Shown piece by piece: positions 43,955 to 54,815 of a stretch of DNA of 64,000 nucleotides. Location: positions 3,596,001-3,660,000 of the forward strand of contig OX442319.1 in the NCBI GenBank assembly GCA_949358305.1, in the 5' to 3' direction. The notes beneath the pieces were generated by a model. The model saw nothing but the letters and a program-made list of their open reading frames with translations, ran no database searches and was not told the origin of the DNA. Source of the DNA: Strigamia acuminata (Eukaryota > Arthropoda > Chilopoda > Geophilomorpha > Linotaeniidae). The stretch's first letter is position 1, and each line of letters starts with the position of its first letter. The position numbers and the translations under genes are program-made.

Positions 43955-44480
43955 TTGAGAAAATTTAGTGAAATTTTTTGAGAAAATTTGAGTGAATTTT
44001 AGGGAAAATGTGAGTGAATTTTAAGGAAAATTTGACTGAATTTTAGGAAAAATGTGAGTGAATTTTAAGGAAAATTTGAGTGAATTTTAGGGAAAATTTT
44101 AATGAATTTTAGGGAAAATGTGAGTAAATTTTAGAGAAATTGTAAAAATATTTTTGTAGTATATTTGGGTATTTTGGTGCAATTTTTGGGAATTTTTTTG
44201 AAAATTTAAAGGAAATTTTGGGGAAAATTTTGGGCAAAATTGGAAAAATTTTGAAAATATTTTAGGAAAATTTAGGGAAAATTTTGGGAAAATTTAGGCA
44301 AAATTTAGGGCCAATTTAGGGAAAATTTTGAGAAAATCTTGGGAAAATTTTGGAAGAATTTTGGGAAAATTTTGAAAATATTTTGGGTAAATTTTGAAAA
44401 TATTTAGGGAAAATTTTGAAAATATTTTGGGATAAATTTGGGAAAATTTTGGAAAAATTGGATCAAAAAGTGAAATTTTT
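43955..44480. repeat. Degenerate GAGTGAATTTTAGGGAAAAT array
   Basis: Roughly 20-22 bp units drifting from GTGAGTGAATTTTAAGGAAAA to GGGAAAATTTTGGG. It lies within the CMC-like element. Confidence 0.8.
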
Positions 44481-45941
44481 TAGTGAAAAAAAGCATGAAA
44501 AAATTAATTTTTATATTTTAAAAATACTTACATCACTTTCAGCTGACTTGTTGTTGAGAGATGGATGACTTTTTCATAATCATTTGATCCTTGTTGTTAG
44601 CTGGTTTCTGTAATAATTTACAAAAAAAAACAACCATTGTAATTTTTTTCTTTATTAATAATTTACTGATGAATTCTGATTTCTAAAAACAAACTTAAAA
44701 ACTACTTACATTACTTTGAGCCATTTGCTTATTTTTCATCCTTTTGTCATTTCCTTTTCTGTTCATGTCTAAACAAGATATATTTAAATATGATATTGCA
44801 GTGTTTGTGCACATTCTGATTTTCCAAATAAGAATTAATATGACCAAATCTAATAAAAACTAATACCAACCGTTGTTGAAGATATCCTGAGCTGTCGTGT
44901 GACTGTTATGTCGTCTGATTGTATTGCGCATGCCTGGTACAGAGATTTGGCGCTAAAAGTATACATGCACCAAGCTAAGCCAATAGCAAGGCTTTGAGGT
45001 CTTGAGCTTTTGATTAAATTCCAAAATGTAAACAAAAAACATTAACCACTTTTAAATACTATTTAGGTACATCAACCTTCTTTAGAATAAAAGATAATAT
45101 TTAACAAATACCTAAATAAGTGCACAAACATCTTGAATATTAAAAGAATAGCAATGGCAGCTATGACGTCATTGTTTGTGCTGGAATGCCATTATGGTGC
45201 AAAAAATCAACTGTCTTGCCCAGGAAACTTCGGCATTTATAAAACCCGACACCGCACTCCCAAAATGAACAATCACAATTAAAACCGCTATTCCGGCAAA
45301 GATAACACAAAATTAGACAAACCTAACAATAATTCAGGTAATTCTAACAACTAACAGAAAGCAATAACAAATACAGCCCATGAATAAACAGTAATGAAAA
45401 AACGTTAATATAACAGCTTCGGAAACACTAAAAGGCGGGGAAAATAAACCTAAGAACATAAAACTCAAGGACGAATATTTTCGGCCAATGAGAGCGCAGC
45501 ATCGTAATAAATTCGGGGTTGCAACCAAGACTGAAAGTAAATTAATGCTCCCAAATATTATTATACAGTATAATACACTGGCAATTCTTTAATGAAATGG
45601 TAACTTGACACAATCAAAAATATTTAAACATATCATTTATAATTCCAGAGTCAAACAAGCATTCTTGCACAAATCCAACATGGACGCCCGAGATCAAAAG
45701 CATCACCTCAACCGCCAAGCATCTACATCTTTTGGGCATTCACAGGGATGTAGAATACATTTTGTGGTAAGAATTCAACTGTACATTCTATACTAAGTTA
45801 ATCATGCATCTAAAATGCCGCCACTTGCTAGATTATAGGGCGATCAGGCAACGAAAAGAGAGCGCGAACTCTCTTGCTTTGCTCACGTGACTAAGGCGCG
45901 GTATAACAACGCTTTTTAGGACTCGACTCGCACCTCTCATT

Positions 45942-46536
45942 CGGCCAGCACCAAATTTGCGCGACCCAAATTTGCGCCGTCTTTATTTTGGCTCAAATTT
46001 GCGCCGGCCCAAATTTGCGCGATTCAAATTTGCGCCGACCCAAATTTGCGCCGACCCAAATTTGCGCCGGTCCAAATTTGCGCAACATACGTCACGACTG
46101 ACCGCCAGGGCGCGCCTTGGGATACCCTCAACCCCCTTTGCGGGGTTTCTTCATTTCGTCGCCCTTCATTTAGTTGCCCTTTATTTAATTTCCGACCAAT
46201 ACTCAATGGAAGGAGAATTGCTTAAAAAAAGTGGTAAGGTTAGGTTCGCGGGGGGGGGGTCAAGGGGGGGCGCTAGCCCCCCCTTGTTAGGCATTCTTAG
46301 GAATACGAGAGGCGGACTCAGCCTAACAGCGGCGGCGATGAAATGTTCTGCGCATGCGTCGCGCTAATTTGACCACGCGCAAATTTGGGTCGGCGCAAAT
46401 TTGGGTCGGTGCAAATTTGGGTCGGCGCAAATTTGAATCGCGCAAATTTGGTTTGCGCAAATTTGGGTCGGCGCAAATTTGAATCGCGCAAATACGGGTC
46501 GCGCAAATTTGATTTGCGCTAATCTGAACCCTGCCC
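45942..46536 (+). mobile_element. hAT-type MITE, family C, copy 1
   Basis: 595 bp from CGGCCAGCACC to GAACCCTGCCC, flanked by CTCTCATT on both sides (45934-45941, 46537-46544). Both ends are arrays of CAAATTTGCGC words joined by GACC, GATT or CGGC spacers, in inverted orientation to each other. The centre has G-runs and GGTAAGGTTAGGTTCGCGG. The short frames with ICADPNLR repeats are translations of the array. Confidence 0.85.
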
Positions 46537-47152
46537 CTCTCATTGCTAAACTGACTACACATCCTGGTTCCAAGGTAGGTTTTGTGTCCATATTGGATGT
46601 AATGCCGGTTACTAAATCAGATTAGCTAATCAAATGAATTCTTTTCATTCTAGGTGCTGAAAGTAAACAAATTTAGCAACTTAACTCCCACGAAATATCT
46701 AATTTACTCTATTCTCTTTCAGATTTACACTGCTAACTTAACCAGTGCCTGTGAAACGACCTCGCATCGGCTCATTGGGATTTATTATCAGATAAGCCAA
46801 CTTATTTCTTAAATTTCTTGGTAAGGTTTTTATTAAAAACCCTCCTTTCTATTTTCAGGCAATTAATTGGATTTATTTTCGACTGGACAGTTAAGTGGGC
46901 TTATTTTTCCTCTGAAGTGTAAATATAATAGTGATTGCCGCTAACATCAAAGCAATACAAAAAACTCGACTTAAATAATCAAGGGAACCAATTGATAATC
47001 ATAGTTAAATAAAACAGCAAATCAAACACGTTACATCGGGCGACACTAAAACCTGAAATAATTTTCAAACAATTTTTCAACAAAAAAATTAAAGAAATTA
47101 AATTTTTTTATTGAATGTATAATAATTAACTTTAAATATCACTGGTCACACA

Positions 47153-47715
47153 CGGGCAGGGTTCAGATTAGCGCAAATCAAATTTGCGCGACCCGTATTT
47201 GCGCGATTCAAATTTGCGCCGACCCAAATTTGCGCGATTCAAATTTGCGCGATTCAAATTTGCGCCGACCCAAATTTGCGCGAGATCAAATTAGCGCGAC
47301 GCATGCGCAGTACATTGTTTCAATCACTTCATTTCGTTGCCGCCGCTTCTAGGCTGAGTCCGCCTCTCGTATCCCCAAGAATGCTTAACAAGGGGGGACT
47401 AGCGCCCCCCCTTGACCCCCCCCGCGAACCTAACCTTACCACTTTTTTTAAGCAATTCTTCTTCCATTGAGTAATGGTCAGAAATTAAATAAAGGGCAAT
47501 AAAATGAAGGGCGACGAAATGAAGAAACCTTGCAAAGGGGGTTGAGGGTATCCCAAGGTGCGCCCTGGCGGTCAGTAGTGACGTATGTTGCGCAAATTTG
47601 GACCGGCGCAAATTTGGGTCGGCGCAAATTTGATTCGCGCAAATTTGGGTCTGCGCAAATTTGAGCCAAAATAAAGACGGCGCAAATTTGGGTCGCGCAA
47701 ATTTGGTGCTGGCCG
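47153..47715 (-). mobile_element. hAT-type MITE, family C, copy 2 (inverted)
   Basis: 563 bp, the inverted counterpart of 45942-46536, from CGGGCAGGGTTCAG to GGTGCTGGCCG, flanked by GTCACACA (47145-47152, 47716-47723). The different target sequence shows an independent insertion and not a local duplication. Confidence 0.87.
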
Positions 47716-48781
47716 GTCACACACTAGCATTTATTCTTCACATGGGGACAGAAGTTCTATTTGAGTATTAGTAGTGTAGTATGGTAATATTATATTTGAC
47801 TGGACTTCAGATTAAATTCAGGAGTCTACCAAATAATTCATACTACAACAAATGAATATTGGGTTTGGCTAGGCTTCAGATTTGACTTCAGGAGCCTACC
47901 ATTCTACAAAATTCATTTTTCAAAAAAATAATTTTTTGGGTTTATGTAAAAAATTGAATAAATGTATTCCATTATTAAATGTTATTGTTTATCTCTTAGT
48001 TAGACCAGTTTAATTTAATTATCAATTTTCTAATTAAATTGTAAGTAATAATAGTTTAAATTACAAATTAAATTAAATTAAATAATTACTTTATTACTTT
48101 ATTTAATTTAAGATTAAGTAGTAAGTCTGTATTCTGTGGAAATGTGTAACCCCATTCTAATTAATGAGGAGGCACTAATAATAAACTGAAAGTAAATTGT
48201 GACCCTAAGCTGCAGTGTAAGAGAGGTTGCCCAAGCAAGATGCCATTGACCTAGGAAAGGGATGGTGATTGGTGAGCAAATTTTTTTCTGTAGTATGAGT
48301 ATCTGGTAATTATGTAACAACTATATGTGGGCTTCTATTATTTATCACAGGTGGTGAAAATTGTGCTGTAAATCATTGGAAAATATGTAGATTTATTAAA
48401 TTTTAAATTACTGATTTTAAATTTCTTGAAATTAAAACTTTTGAAAAAGATAAATGTTTATTAAATTCATTGATAAATCTTATATCTCTTAATCTAAAAA
48501 AACCAGTTGATAAATAATGGATAAATCTAAAAATTTATTTATACATTGATCAACATATTTTATCATTGCATAAATATAAATATTTACAGTTAGTTAAATA
48601 TGTGAAAACTAAATGAAAATCCTTATATTTTGCCAACTTAGAAAATTAATTTATAAATGAATGATAAATGTAATATTTTCTTATAGATTTATCTTTACAT
48701 TTAAAATAATTGTTTATACTAATATTTATCATTATTTTTAAAATATATTTAATTTTGAAAATCAGATCTTTTTTTGCAGTG

Positions 48782-48962
48782 AATTATACTGGGTTAGAGA
48801 TTACATGTTTGTATTGCTAAGCATTGTGGGATTGTTTGTACGTGATGATTGTCGTGTAAATCAGCGCGAAGCGCTTGTGTGTACTTTGAAACTATTTTGG
48901 ACATTATACCAGTTTGTTTGTTTATCTAAGTGATGAGTGGACATTTATTTCTCATTCTAACA
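48782..48962 (+). repeat. Copia 5' LTR, remainder
   Basis: Carries the bulk of the LTR including AGCATTGTGGGATTGT and the CTCATTCTAACA end. It appears identical to the corresponding part of the 3' LTR. Confidence 0.95.
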
Positions 48963-48975
48963 TGGTAGCAGAGGA
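48963..48975 (+). other. Copia primer-binding site
   Basis: TGGTAGCAGAGG starts immediately after the LTR. It is complementary to initiator tRNA-Met, with the single difference to TGGTATCAGAG known from many Copia elements. Confidence 0.75.
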
Positions 48976-49078
48976 AGGAACTTGCTGAAACTCAACACTG
49001 TGGAGGAAAAAAGGTTAGAAAAAGCAGTAAAACGAAAACCGAAACCAACCAGTGGAAGCGTGCATAAAGCGGGCACGG

Positions 49079-52000
49079 ATGAGCTTTTGGGAGGACAATA
49101 GACTTTTATCTGAGCTACGAAAGTTAGTGGAAACAGAAGAAGAAAGTGCATCAAGCAGCAGTGAGGAGGAAACCACATCAAGCAGTGATAATAGAAAAAG
49201 CAACACGGATAGCATCGAGGAAATCACATCAAGTAGTAGTGAAGAGGACCACAAGATGGCGCACCGTAAAGAAAACACGTACGGAATTCCCGCACTTACT
49301 GATCAAAATTATGCACTGTGGGCCTGTCGTTTAGAAGACCATTTAAGAGGGAAAAAATTGTGGAAACCAGTAATCATAGAAGATGAACCGCCACAAGGAA
49401 AAGTGAAAGGAGACGATGAAGACAAGGCTTGGAATGACTATGACGACAAAAATGCAAAGGCAAAAATGATGTTAATAGACAACATGAGTGAGAGTAAACA
49501 GATGATATATATGCATGAAAAGAATGCTAAAAAATTATGGAAAAAAATAGAAGAAGACATGCAGAGTACAACAGAAAAAACAAAAATAGAGGCGAACTAT
49601 GCGGTTTCACATATAACAATGGAAAAACATGAAACCGTGGATGACTACTGTAATCGAGCACAAGGATTACGACAATGCTATTTACAAGCTGGAGGAGTGA
49701 TGGAAGAAACAGAGTTAATCTTTCACATAAAGAATGGACTGAGAAGAGAGTTCCAGAACGCTAAACAAGCATTGAATTTTCAAAAAGGATTACAAATGGC
49801 CGATTTAAGAAGCGGGCTAAAGCTGTGCGAAGGGGAAAAACAAAATAACGAGAAGAAACCCACAGAGAACATACAAAAAGCCAGGGAGAACAGAAATATA
49901 ATTTGCTATAACTGCTCAGGCAGGGGCCACTACAAACGAGATTGTCGCAGCAAACAAAAATGTTACAATTGCGGACGGCCAGGGCATTTGGCAGCAGACT
50001 GCAAAGATGAGAAAAAACCCGACAGTGACAGCAACAGAGGTCGTGGCAGAGGAAGAGGAAACTTTGGAAATAGAGGAAGAGGAAGAGGCCAGAAACAAAA
50101 CGTGATGACAGCAGTTGAGAAGCCAAACAAGCATATTTGTGAAGAAATAGCTGAAAAAATATGGAAAACTGAATTTAAGAGAAACAAAGATGGCGACCTG
50201 ATCCCACATGAAACTTTAGTTGCAACAGGGCAAAAAATCAAGATTTGCAACTGTGTGAAAGATGATAAAGAATTGAAAATAGAAAGATCAATGATGGTAA
50301 AAGAAATACAAGAAAGAACAGATGAGAAAGAACACCATATTGAGTGGATATCAGATTCGGGGGCAACAAGCCACATTACAAAAGAACGTGATTTGTTGAT
50401 AAATGTGCGTGCAGATGGCAGGGAAATTGAAACTGCATCAGGAATCACGAATACCGATGCAATTGGAGACATGAAAATTAGCCATGATGAAGGAAGAATA
50501 GAAACATTACTAAAAAATGTTTTATACGTGCCAGGAATCTCAGACAATTTATTATCTGTGCCAAAAATGACAGATAACGATTTTGTGGTTGTGTATGACA
50601 AGGAAGAGGTACGAATTGCACATAAAACTGAAGTGGAAATTGCATTCAATGATTATGCGATGCGTGGGAAGCGAATAGGCGACAGATATATTATCAAAAC
50701 TCAAGCACAATCAATGGAAAGCGGATTTACAGCCAAAGAAAAAATTAAAACATGGCATTGCAGAATGGGACATGTAAATTTCCGTTCAATAGATGAGATG
50801 AGGAACAAAAACGCTGTGAGAGGGTTAGAATACAAAGATGGACCGGAAAACCAAATATGCGACGTGTGCATAATGAGTAAAATGACAAAACGGCCGCGAA
50901 AAGAAATAAATGAGAGACAATCGACAGCAGTAAACGAATTGTTACACGTAGACTTGATGGGACCTTTGAATCCTAAAACACCCACGGGAAAAAAATACAT
51001 AATGATTATAGTCGATGATTTTTCGAGAAAAATGGACATAACATTGTTGAAACACAAGAATGAAGCGGAAAATGCCATAAAGACATTAATTGAAAGATGG
51101 GAACGACAAAAAGAGAAGAAAATAAAATTTCTCAGATCAGACAACGGAGGTGAATTCACATCAGATGTATTTGAAAAATGGTTGACGGACAGAGGAATAC
51201 ATCACCAGCTGACGACAGCATTCACGCCCGAGAGCAATAGCGTCGTTGAAAGACAGAATAGAACAATAATGGAAATGATCCGGTGTTTACTAAAGGACTC
51301 AGAATTGCCGAAATATTTTTGGGGCGAGGCGGCACTTACAGCGATGAAAATTCGAAATCATTGTGTAACCAAAATACACGGATTGACGCCGGAAGAAGTG
51401 TGGTCTGAATACAAACCCAGCGTAGCTTATTTTAAGAGATTTGGGTGCACAGCATTCATGTTGGATAAAAGAAAAAAGAAGAAATTGGATGACAGATCAA
51501 CAATAGGAGTATTTATTGGCTATGCGACGAACAGAAAAGCCTACAGAATTTATGATATCAAAGCAGACTGTGTGAGGGAAACATCAGATGTAAAATTTGA
51601 CGAGACAGAAAATGGCGTACACAGATGGAAAAACAAAAAGAAAGAAGACAAAACAGCACCACCCACGGCTGATGACAGTTCAGATGAAGAAGAAACCATT
51701 GATCTGTATACAGATGAACAAGCTGAAATTAACAATCAAGATGAGCACAATCTAGAAGAAGGTAGCAACGGGGATAATGAACAATTATCAGAAAATGGAG
51801 AGAACATTGATGAGGAAAATACAGAGACAAACAACGAGATACAAGAAAATAATAGAAACACCACAGAAGATGATGACAACACAGATGAAGACGAAACACA
51901 ACAAAACGCGAATCACGAGCAAAATAGGAAAGGAAGACCAAAAGGAACGACTAAAGAGGAAATGGAAAAAAGAAATAAAGCTGAAAGAAAACAAAATGAA

Positions 52001-53617
52001 GATGCATTACAAGAACAAGGAGTAAGAAGATCACAAAGATTAAAAATCAAAACTTCTGTAAAATTGACGCGAGAAATGCAGATACCAAAATCATACAAAG
52101 AAGCAATGAAAAGTGATCAAAAAGACAAATGGCATGACGCAATGGAGGAAGAAATGAAGGAAATGAAGAGATTGGACGTATGGAAGTTGGAGAAACGAAT
52201 TGAGGGAAGAAAAACAATAAGATGCAAATGGGTCTACCGATATAAACCAAATGAAGAAGGAACAGAAGGACGATTTAGAGCGAGATTAGTCGCGAACGGA
52301 TGTTCACAAACTTATGGCGTTGACGTGGACGAAACATATTCACCAGTCATCAGAATTGAATCCGTCAGATTTATTTTTGCATTTGCAGCAAAACACGGAA
52401 AAATTGTACGATTACACGACGTTAAAACAGCGTATTTGAACGCAAAATTGAAGGAAAAGATATGGATGGAACAACCCGAGGGATTCAAGGAAAAAGGGAG
52501 AGAAGATGAGATTTGCTATTTAATACGAAGCATATATGGACTAAAACAAAGTGGACGAACTTGGAACGAGCTGATTGACCAAATATTGAAATCAATGGGA
52601 CTAAAGCAATCCAAGGATGATGAATGCTTGTATTATATATTCATTGAAGTAAATTATATGATAATTGGATTACACGTGGATGACATGTTATCAGTGGCAA
52701 GCAATATAACATTTGAAAACAAGATTTTGGAAAAACTAAGAAATGCAGTAAACCTAGTTACCCTAGGAGACGCGAAAACTGTTTTAGGAATGCAACTAGA
52801 ACAAACAGAAGGAAAAATTTTCGTGCATCAGAAAGCTTATGTACAGAAATTACTGGAAATGTACAGCCTAGACAAATGCAACGGCGCAAAGTCGCCGGGA
52901 GAACCAAACCAAAACATTGATGAATGCCAAGAAAGCCAAAAAACGGATAAAAAAATCTACCAAGAACTGTTAGGAAGATTACTATACTTGGCAACGCACA
53001 CCAGACCAGATCTAAGTTTCACGCTAGGAAACTTATCGCGTTACAACCAGGAACCGAGAGAAATTCATCTGGAAGGATTAAAAAGAGTTCTACGTTATCT
53101 CAAAGGAACTGAAAATTATGGCATCATGTACGGAAGTGAAGGAAAGACATTAGAAGTATTTACTGATGCTAGCTGGGATAAAACGTTGGACAGCAAATCA
53201 TTTTCGGGATTATTAGTTTTGTATGGTAAAGACTTAATTCATTGGAAATCAAAGAAACAGAAATTCGTAGCACAATCAACGACCGAAAGCGAATTGGAAG
53301 CATTTCATGAAGGCATCAAAGAACTGATCTGGCACAGAGATTTAATTGAGGATTTGAATAAAGAAGATTTGCAGGGAAAAGGAAAAATTTATTGTGACAG
53401 TTTGAATGTGATAACACTAATGACTGAAGGGACGCACAAGATGCGAACAAAATTTTTGAATAGAAGAGTAAATTTGGCTAAAGACCTGATTACAAGCCAA
53501 CAAGTGGAAGTGAAACATATTCCAGGAAAAGACCAATTAGCGGATTTCTTAACCAAGAATTTGTCTGGAGTAAAAATCAAAGAAGTCATGAACATTTTAA
53601 TGAACAGTAGTGTTTGA
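49079..53617 (+). CDS. Copia Gag-Pol polyprotein
   Basis: 1512 residues from the first ATG, uninterrupted. Gag begins with a Ser/Glu-rich stretch and IPALTDQNYALWACRLEDHL, followed by two CCHC zinc knuckles starting at C276 (CYNCSGRGHYKRDC, CYNCGRPGHLAADC). The aspartic protease motif is DSGATSH with D426. The integrase has the HHCC head (HCRMGHV, CDVC) and the DD35E set D625, D688, E724. Reverse transcriptase includes DVKTAYLNAKL and HVDDML (D1201-D1202), and RNase H starts at TDASWDK (D1363) with the usual Copia ending KHIPGKDQLADFLTK. The domain order protease-integrase-RT-RNase H is that of Ty1/Copia. The acidic, repetitive spacer at about 860-990 separates integrase and RT. All catalytic residues are kept, so the copy may encode active products. 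Confidence 0.97.
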   Translation: MSFWEDNRLLSELRKLVETEEESASSSSEEETTSSSDNRKSNTDSIEEITSSSSEEDHKMAHRKENTYGIPALTDQNYALWACRLEDHLRGKKLWKPVIIEDEPPQGKVKGDDEDKAWNDYDDKNAKAKMMLIDNMSESKQMIYMHEKNAKKLWKKIEEDMQSTTEKTKIEANYAVSHITMEKHETVDDYCNRAQGLRQCYLQAGGVMEETELIFHIKNGLRREFQNAKQALNFQKGLQMADLRSGLKLCEGEKQNNEKKPTENIQKARENRNIICYNCSGRGHYKRDCRSKQKCYNCGRPGHLAADCKDEKKPDSDSNRGRGRGRGNFGNRGRGRGQKQNVMTAVEKPNKHICEEIAEKIWKTEFKRNKDGDLIPHETLVATGQKIKICNCVKDDKELKIERSMMVKEIQERTDEKEHHIEWISDSGATSHITKERDLLINVRADGREIETASGITNTDAIGDMKISHDEGRIETLLKNVLYVPGISDNLLSVPKMTDNDFVVVYDKEEVRIAHKTEVEIAFNDYAMRGKRIGDRYIIKTQAQSMESGFTAKEKIKTWHCRMGHVNFRSIDEMRNKNAVRGLEYKDGPENQICDVCIMSKMTKRPRKEINERQSTAVNELLHVDLMGPLNPKTPTGKKYIMIIVDDFSRKMDITLLKHKNEAENAIKTLIERWERQKEKKIKFLRSDNGGEFTSDVFEKWLTDRGIHHQLTTAFTPESNSVVERQNRTIMEMIRCLLKDSELPKYFWGEAALTAMKIRNHCVTKIHGLTPEEVWSEYKPSVAYFKRFGCTAFMLDKRKKKKLDDRSTIGVFIGYATNRKAYRIYDIKADCVRETSDVKFDETENGVHRWKNKKKEDKTAPPTADDSSDEEETIDLYTDEQAEINNQDEHNLEEGSNGDNEQLSENGENIDEENTETNNEIQENNRNTTEDDDNTDEDETQQNANHEQNRKGRPKGTTKEEMEKRNKAERKQNEDALQEQGVRRSQRLKIKTSVKLTREMQIPKSYKEAMKSDQKDKWHDAMEEEMKEMKRLDVWKLEKRIEGRKTIRCKWVYRYKPNEEGTEGRFRARLVANGCSQTYGVDVDETYSPVIRIESVRFIFAFAAKHGKIVRLHDVKTAYLNAKLKEKIWMEQPEGFKEKGREDEICYLIRSIYGLKQSGRTWNELIDQILKSMGLKQSKDDECLYYIFIEVNYMIIGLHVDDMLSVASNITFENKILEKLRNAVNLVTLGDAKTVLGMQLEQTEGKIFVHQKAYVQKLLEMYSLDKCNGAKSPGEPNQNIDECQESQKTDKKIYQELLGRLLYLATHTRPDLSFTLGNLSRYNQEPREIHLEGLKRVLRYLKGTENYGIMYGSEGKTLEVFTDASWDKTLDSKSFSGLLVLYGKDLIHWKSKKQKFVAQSTTESELEAFHEGIKELIWHRDLIEDLNKEDLQGKGKIYCDSLNVITLMTEGTHKMRTKFLNRRVNLAKDLITSQQVEVKHIPGKDQLADFLTKNLSGVKIKEVMNILMNSSV

Positions 53618-53674
53618 ATTATTGAAAGTGTTGTTTTTAAATGTTTGCATAATTATAATAACAAGGGGGGAATT

Positions 53675-53877
53675 TGTTAGAGAGTTTTTCATGTATAATT
53701 ATACTGGGTTAGAGATTACATGTTTGTATTGCTAAGCATTGTGGGATTGTTTGTACGTGATGATTGTCGTGTAAATCAGCGCGAAGCGCTTGTGTGTACT
53801 TTGAAACTATTTTGGACATTATACCAGTTTGTTTGTTTATCTAAGTGATGAGTGGACATTTATTTCTCATTCTAACA
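53675..53877 (+). repeat. Copia 3' LTR
   Basis: 203 bp, TG...CA, preceded by a purine tract at 53661-53674 and followed by TGACT. Confidence 0.96.
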
Positions 53878-53882
53878 TGACT

Positions 53883-54680
53883 CATGTCCCCTTGTGTTTA
53901 CGACAAGAGAATAGACTCGCCCGAAGGATTTTTCAAAATCGCAACTTGTTGAGTTTTCTCTCGAAAATTCTTTTAGCTAACTTCTCTATAGAAACTCTAG
54001 TTCTGAATAATTAATTATTCCATTCCACGTGTGAGTGAAAATAAAATACCGAATAAACTTCGGTTGGGAATTTATTACGAATAAAAAATTACCCAAGCCT
54101 CGACCGCGACTTAATTTAAATTAGTGCTACTACGCTTAAAATAACAACTACTTGTCTAAATTCAAGCCATCTAATTCATTCGATAGAATAATTAATTTTC
54201 CTGCTAAATTAGCTAAGTCACGTTTATAATCTACACGTGAATTTTCCCAATTTTAATCAAAACTTTATCGGGACGCCGTATACAAGTGTTACGAACATTT
54301 TACAACTCTTTGAAAGAATTCAAGATTTACTTACGCAACTATCGTTTTAGGAACTCCTAAATTTCCGCAAATTCTCACTTAATGGATAAGTCCGTTCGTT
54401 TTAATCTTTCTCGACGTGCGAAGAAAAGGTAGAGACGAGTAGACCGGTGTCCACGTGTTGAAGTGTGTGTGTGCAATGAACCCTGGGATTTTTATCCCCT
54501 TTTAATCGGGTTCGAGGTTTAATCGCACTTCGATAATCACGTGTCTTCGTAAGAAGACGAGATCACTTGTTTCAAGTAAATCTTCGTATTTTTAATCAAA
54601 AAATACTTGCAAATCTCAAATAAAATGAGTCAAATGAGATAATCTATCGAAACTAATTAATTTCGATACAAATTTATATT
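53883..54680. other. Flank between Copia and the piggyBac MITE, no gene seen
   Basis: A/T-rich sequence contiguous, before the Copia insertion, with 43153 and leftward. It could be leader or LTR sequence of the minus-oriented element that encodes the cysteine-rich ORF, but I could not match it to the LTR-like segment at 39.8-40.3 kb. Confidence 0.4.
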
Positions 54681-54815
54681 TTAACCCTTCCAACCCGAAA
54701 GAATTTGCCTCCCATCTCTCCCTAAGATGGGCATTATATGACCCAGATTCTGCGCATGCGCCGCAAGATCCGGGTTTTAGGGAATTCCTAACATCTAGCC
54801 AATGGGGTTAGATTA

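Larger units (their letters stand above)
43179..48781. mobile_element. CMC/CACTA-like non-autonomous DNA element inside the Copia LTR
   Basis: 5603 bp. The left end is CACTGCAAAAAATATT and the right end, inverted, is CACTGCAAAAAAAGATC, with a 3-bp target duplication AAT (43176-43178, 48782-48784). CACTG termini and a 3-bp duplication fit the CMC superfamily (EnSpm/Chapaev3 types). No transposase is visible. The contents are A/T-rich DNA, a degenerate array and two hAT-like MITEs in inverted orientation. The short frames at 44850-45035 and 45605-45796 are not recognisable. Confidence 0.82.
43154..53877 (+). mobile_element. Complete Copia (Ty1-type) LTR retrotransposon
   Basis: LTRs begin TGTTAGAG and end TTCTAACA, flanked by the 5-bp duplication TGACT (43149-43153, 53878-53882). 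The 3' LTR is 53675-53877 (203 bp). The 5' LTR is split into 43154-43178 and 48782-48962, which also sum to 203 bp after removing a 3-bp target duplication, and I see no difference between the two. The primer-binding site at 48963 (TGGTAGCAGAGG) fits initiator tRNA-Met. A purine tract (ACAAGGGGGGAATT) precedes the 3' LTR. Without the 5.6-kb insert in the 5' LTR the element would be about 5.1 kb, normal for Copia. Confidence 0.96.

Noticed and set aside
46318-46591. Pentapeptide-like ICADPNLR repeats
   Set aside because: They resemble repeat proteins but come from the CAAATTTGCGC array of a MITE and occur in several frames.
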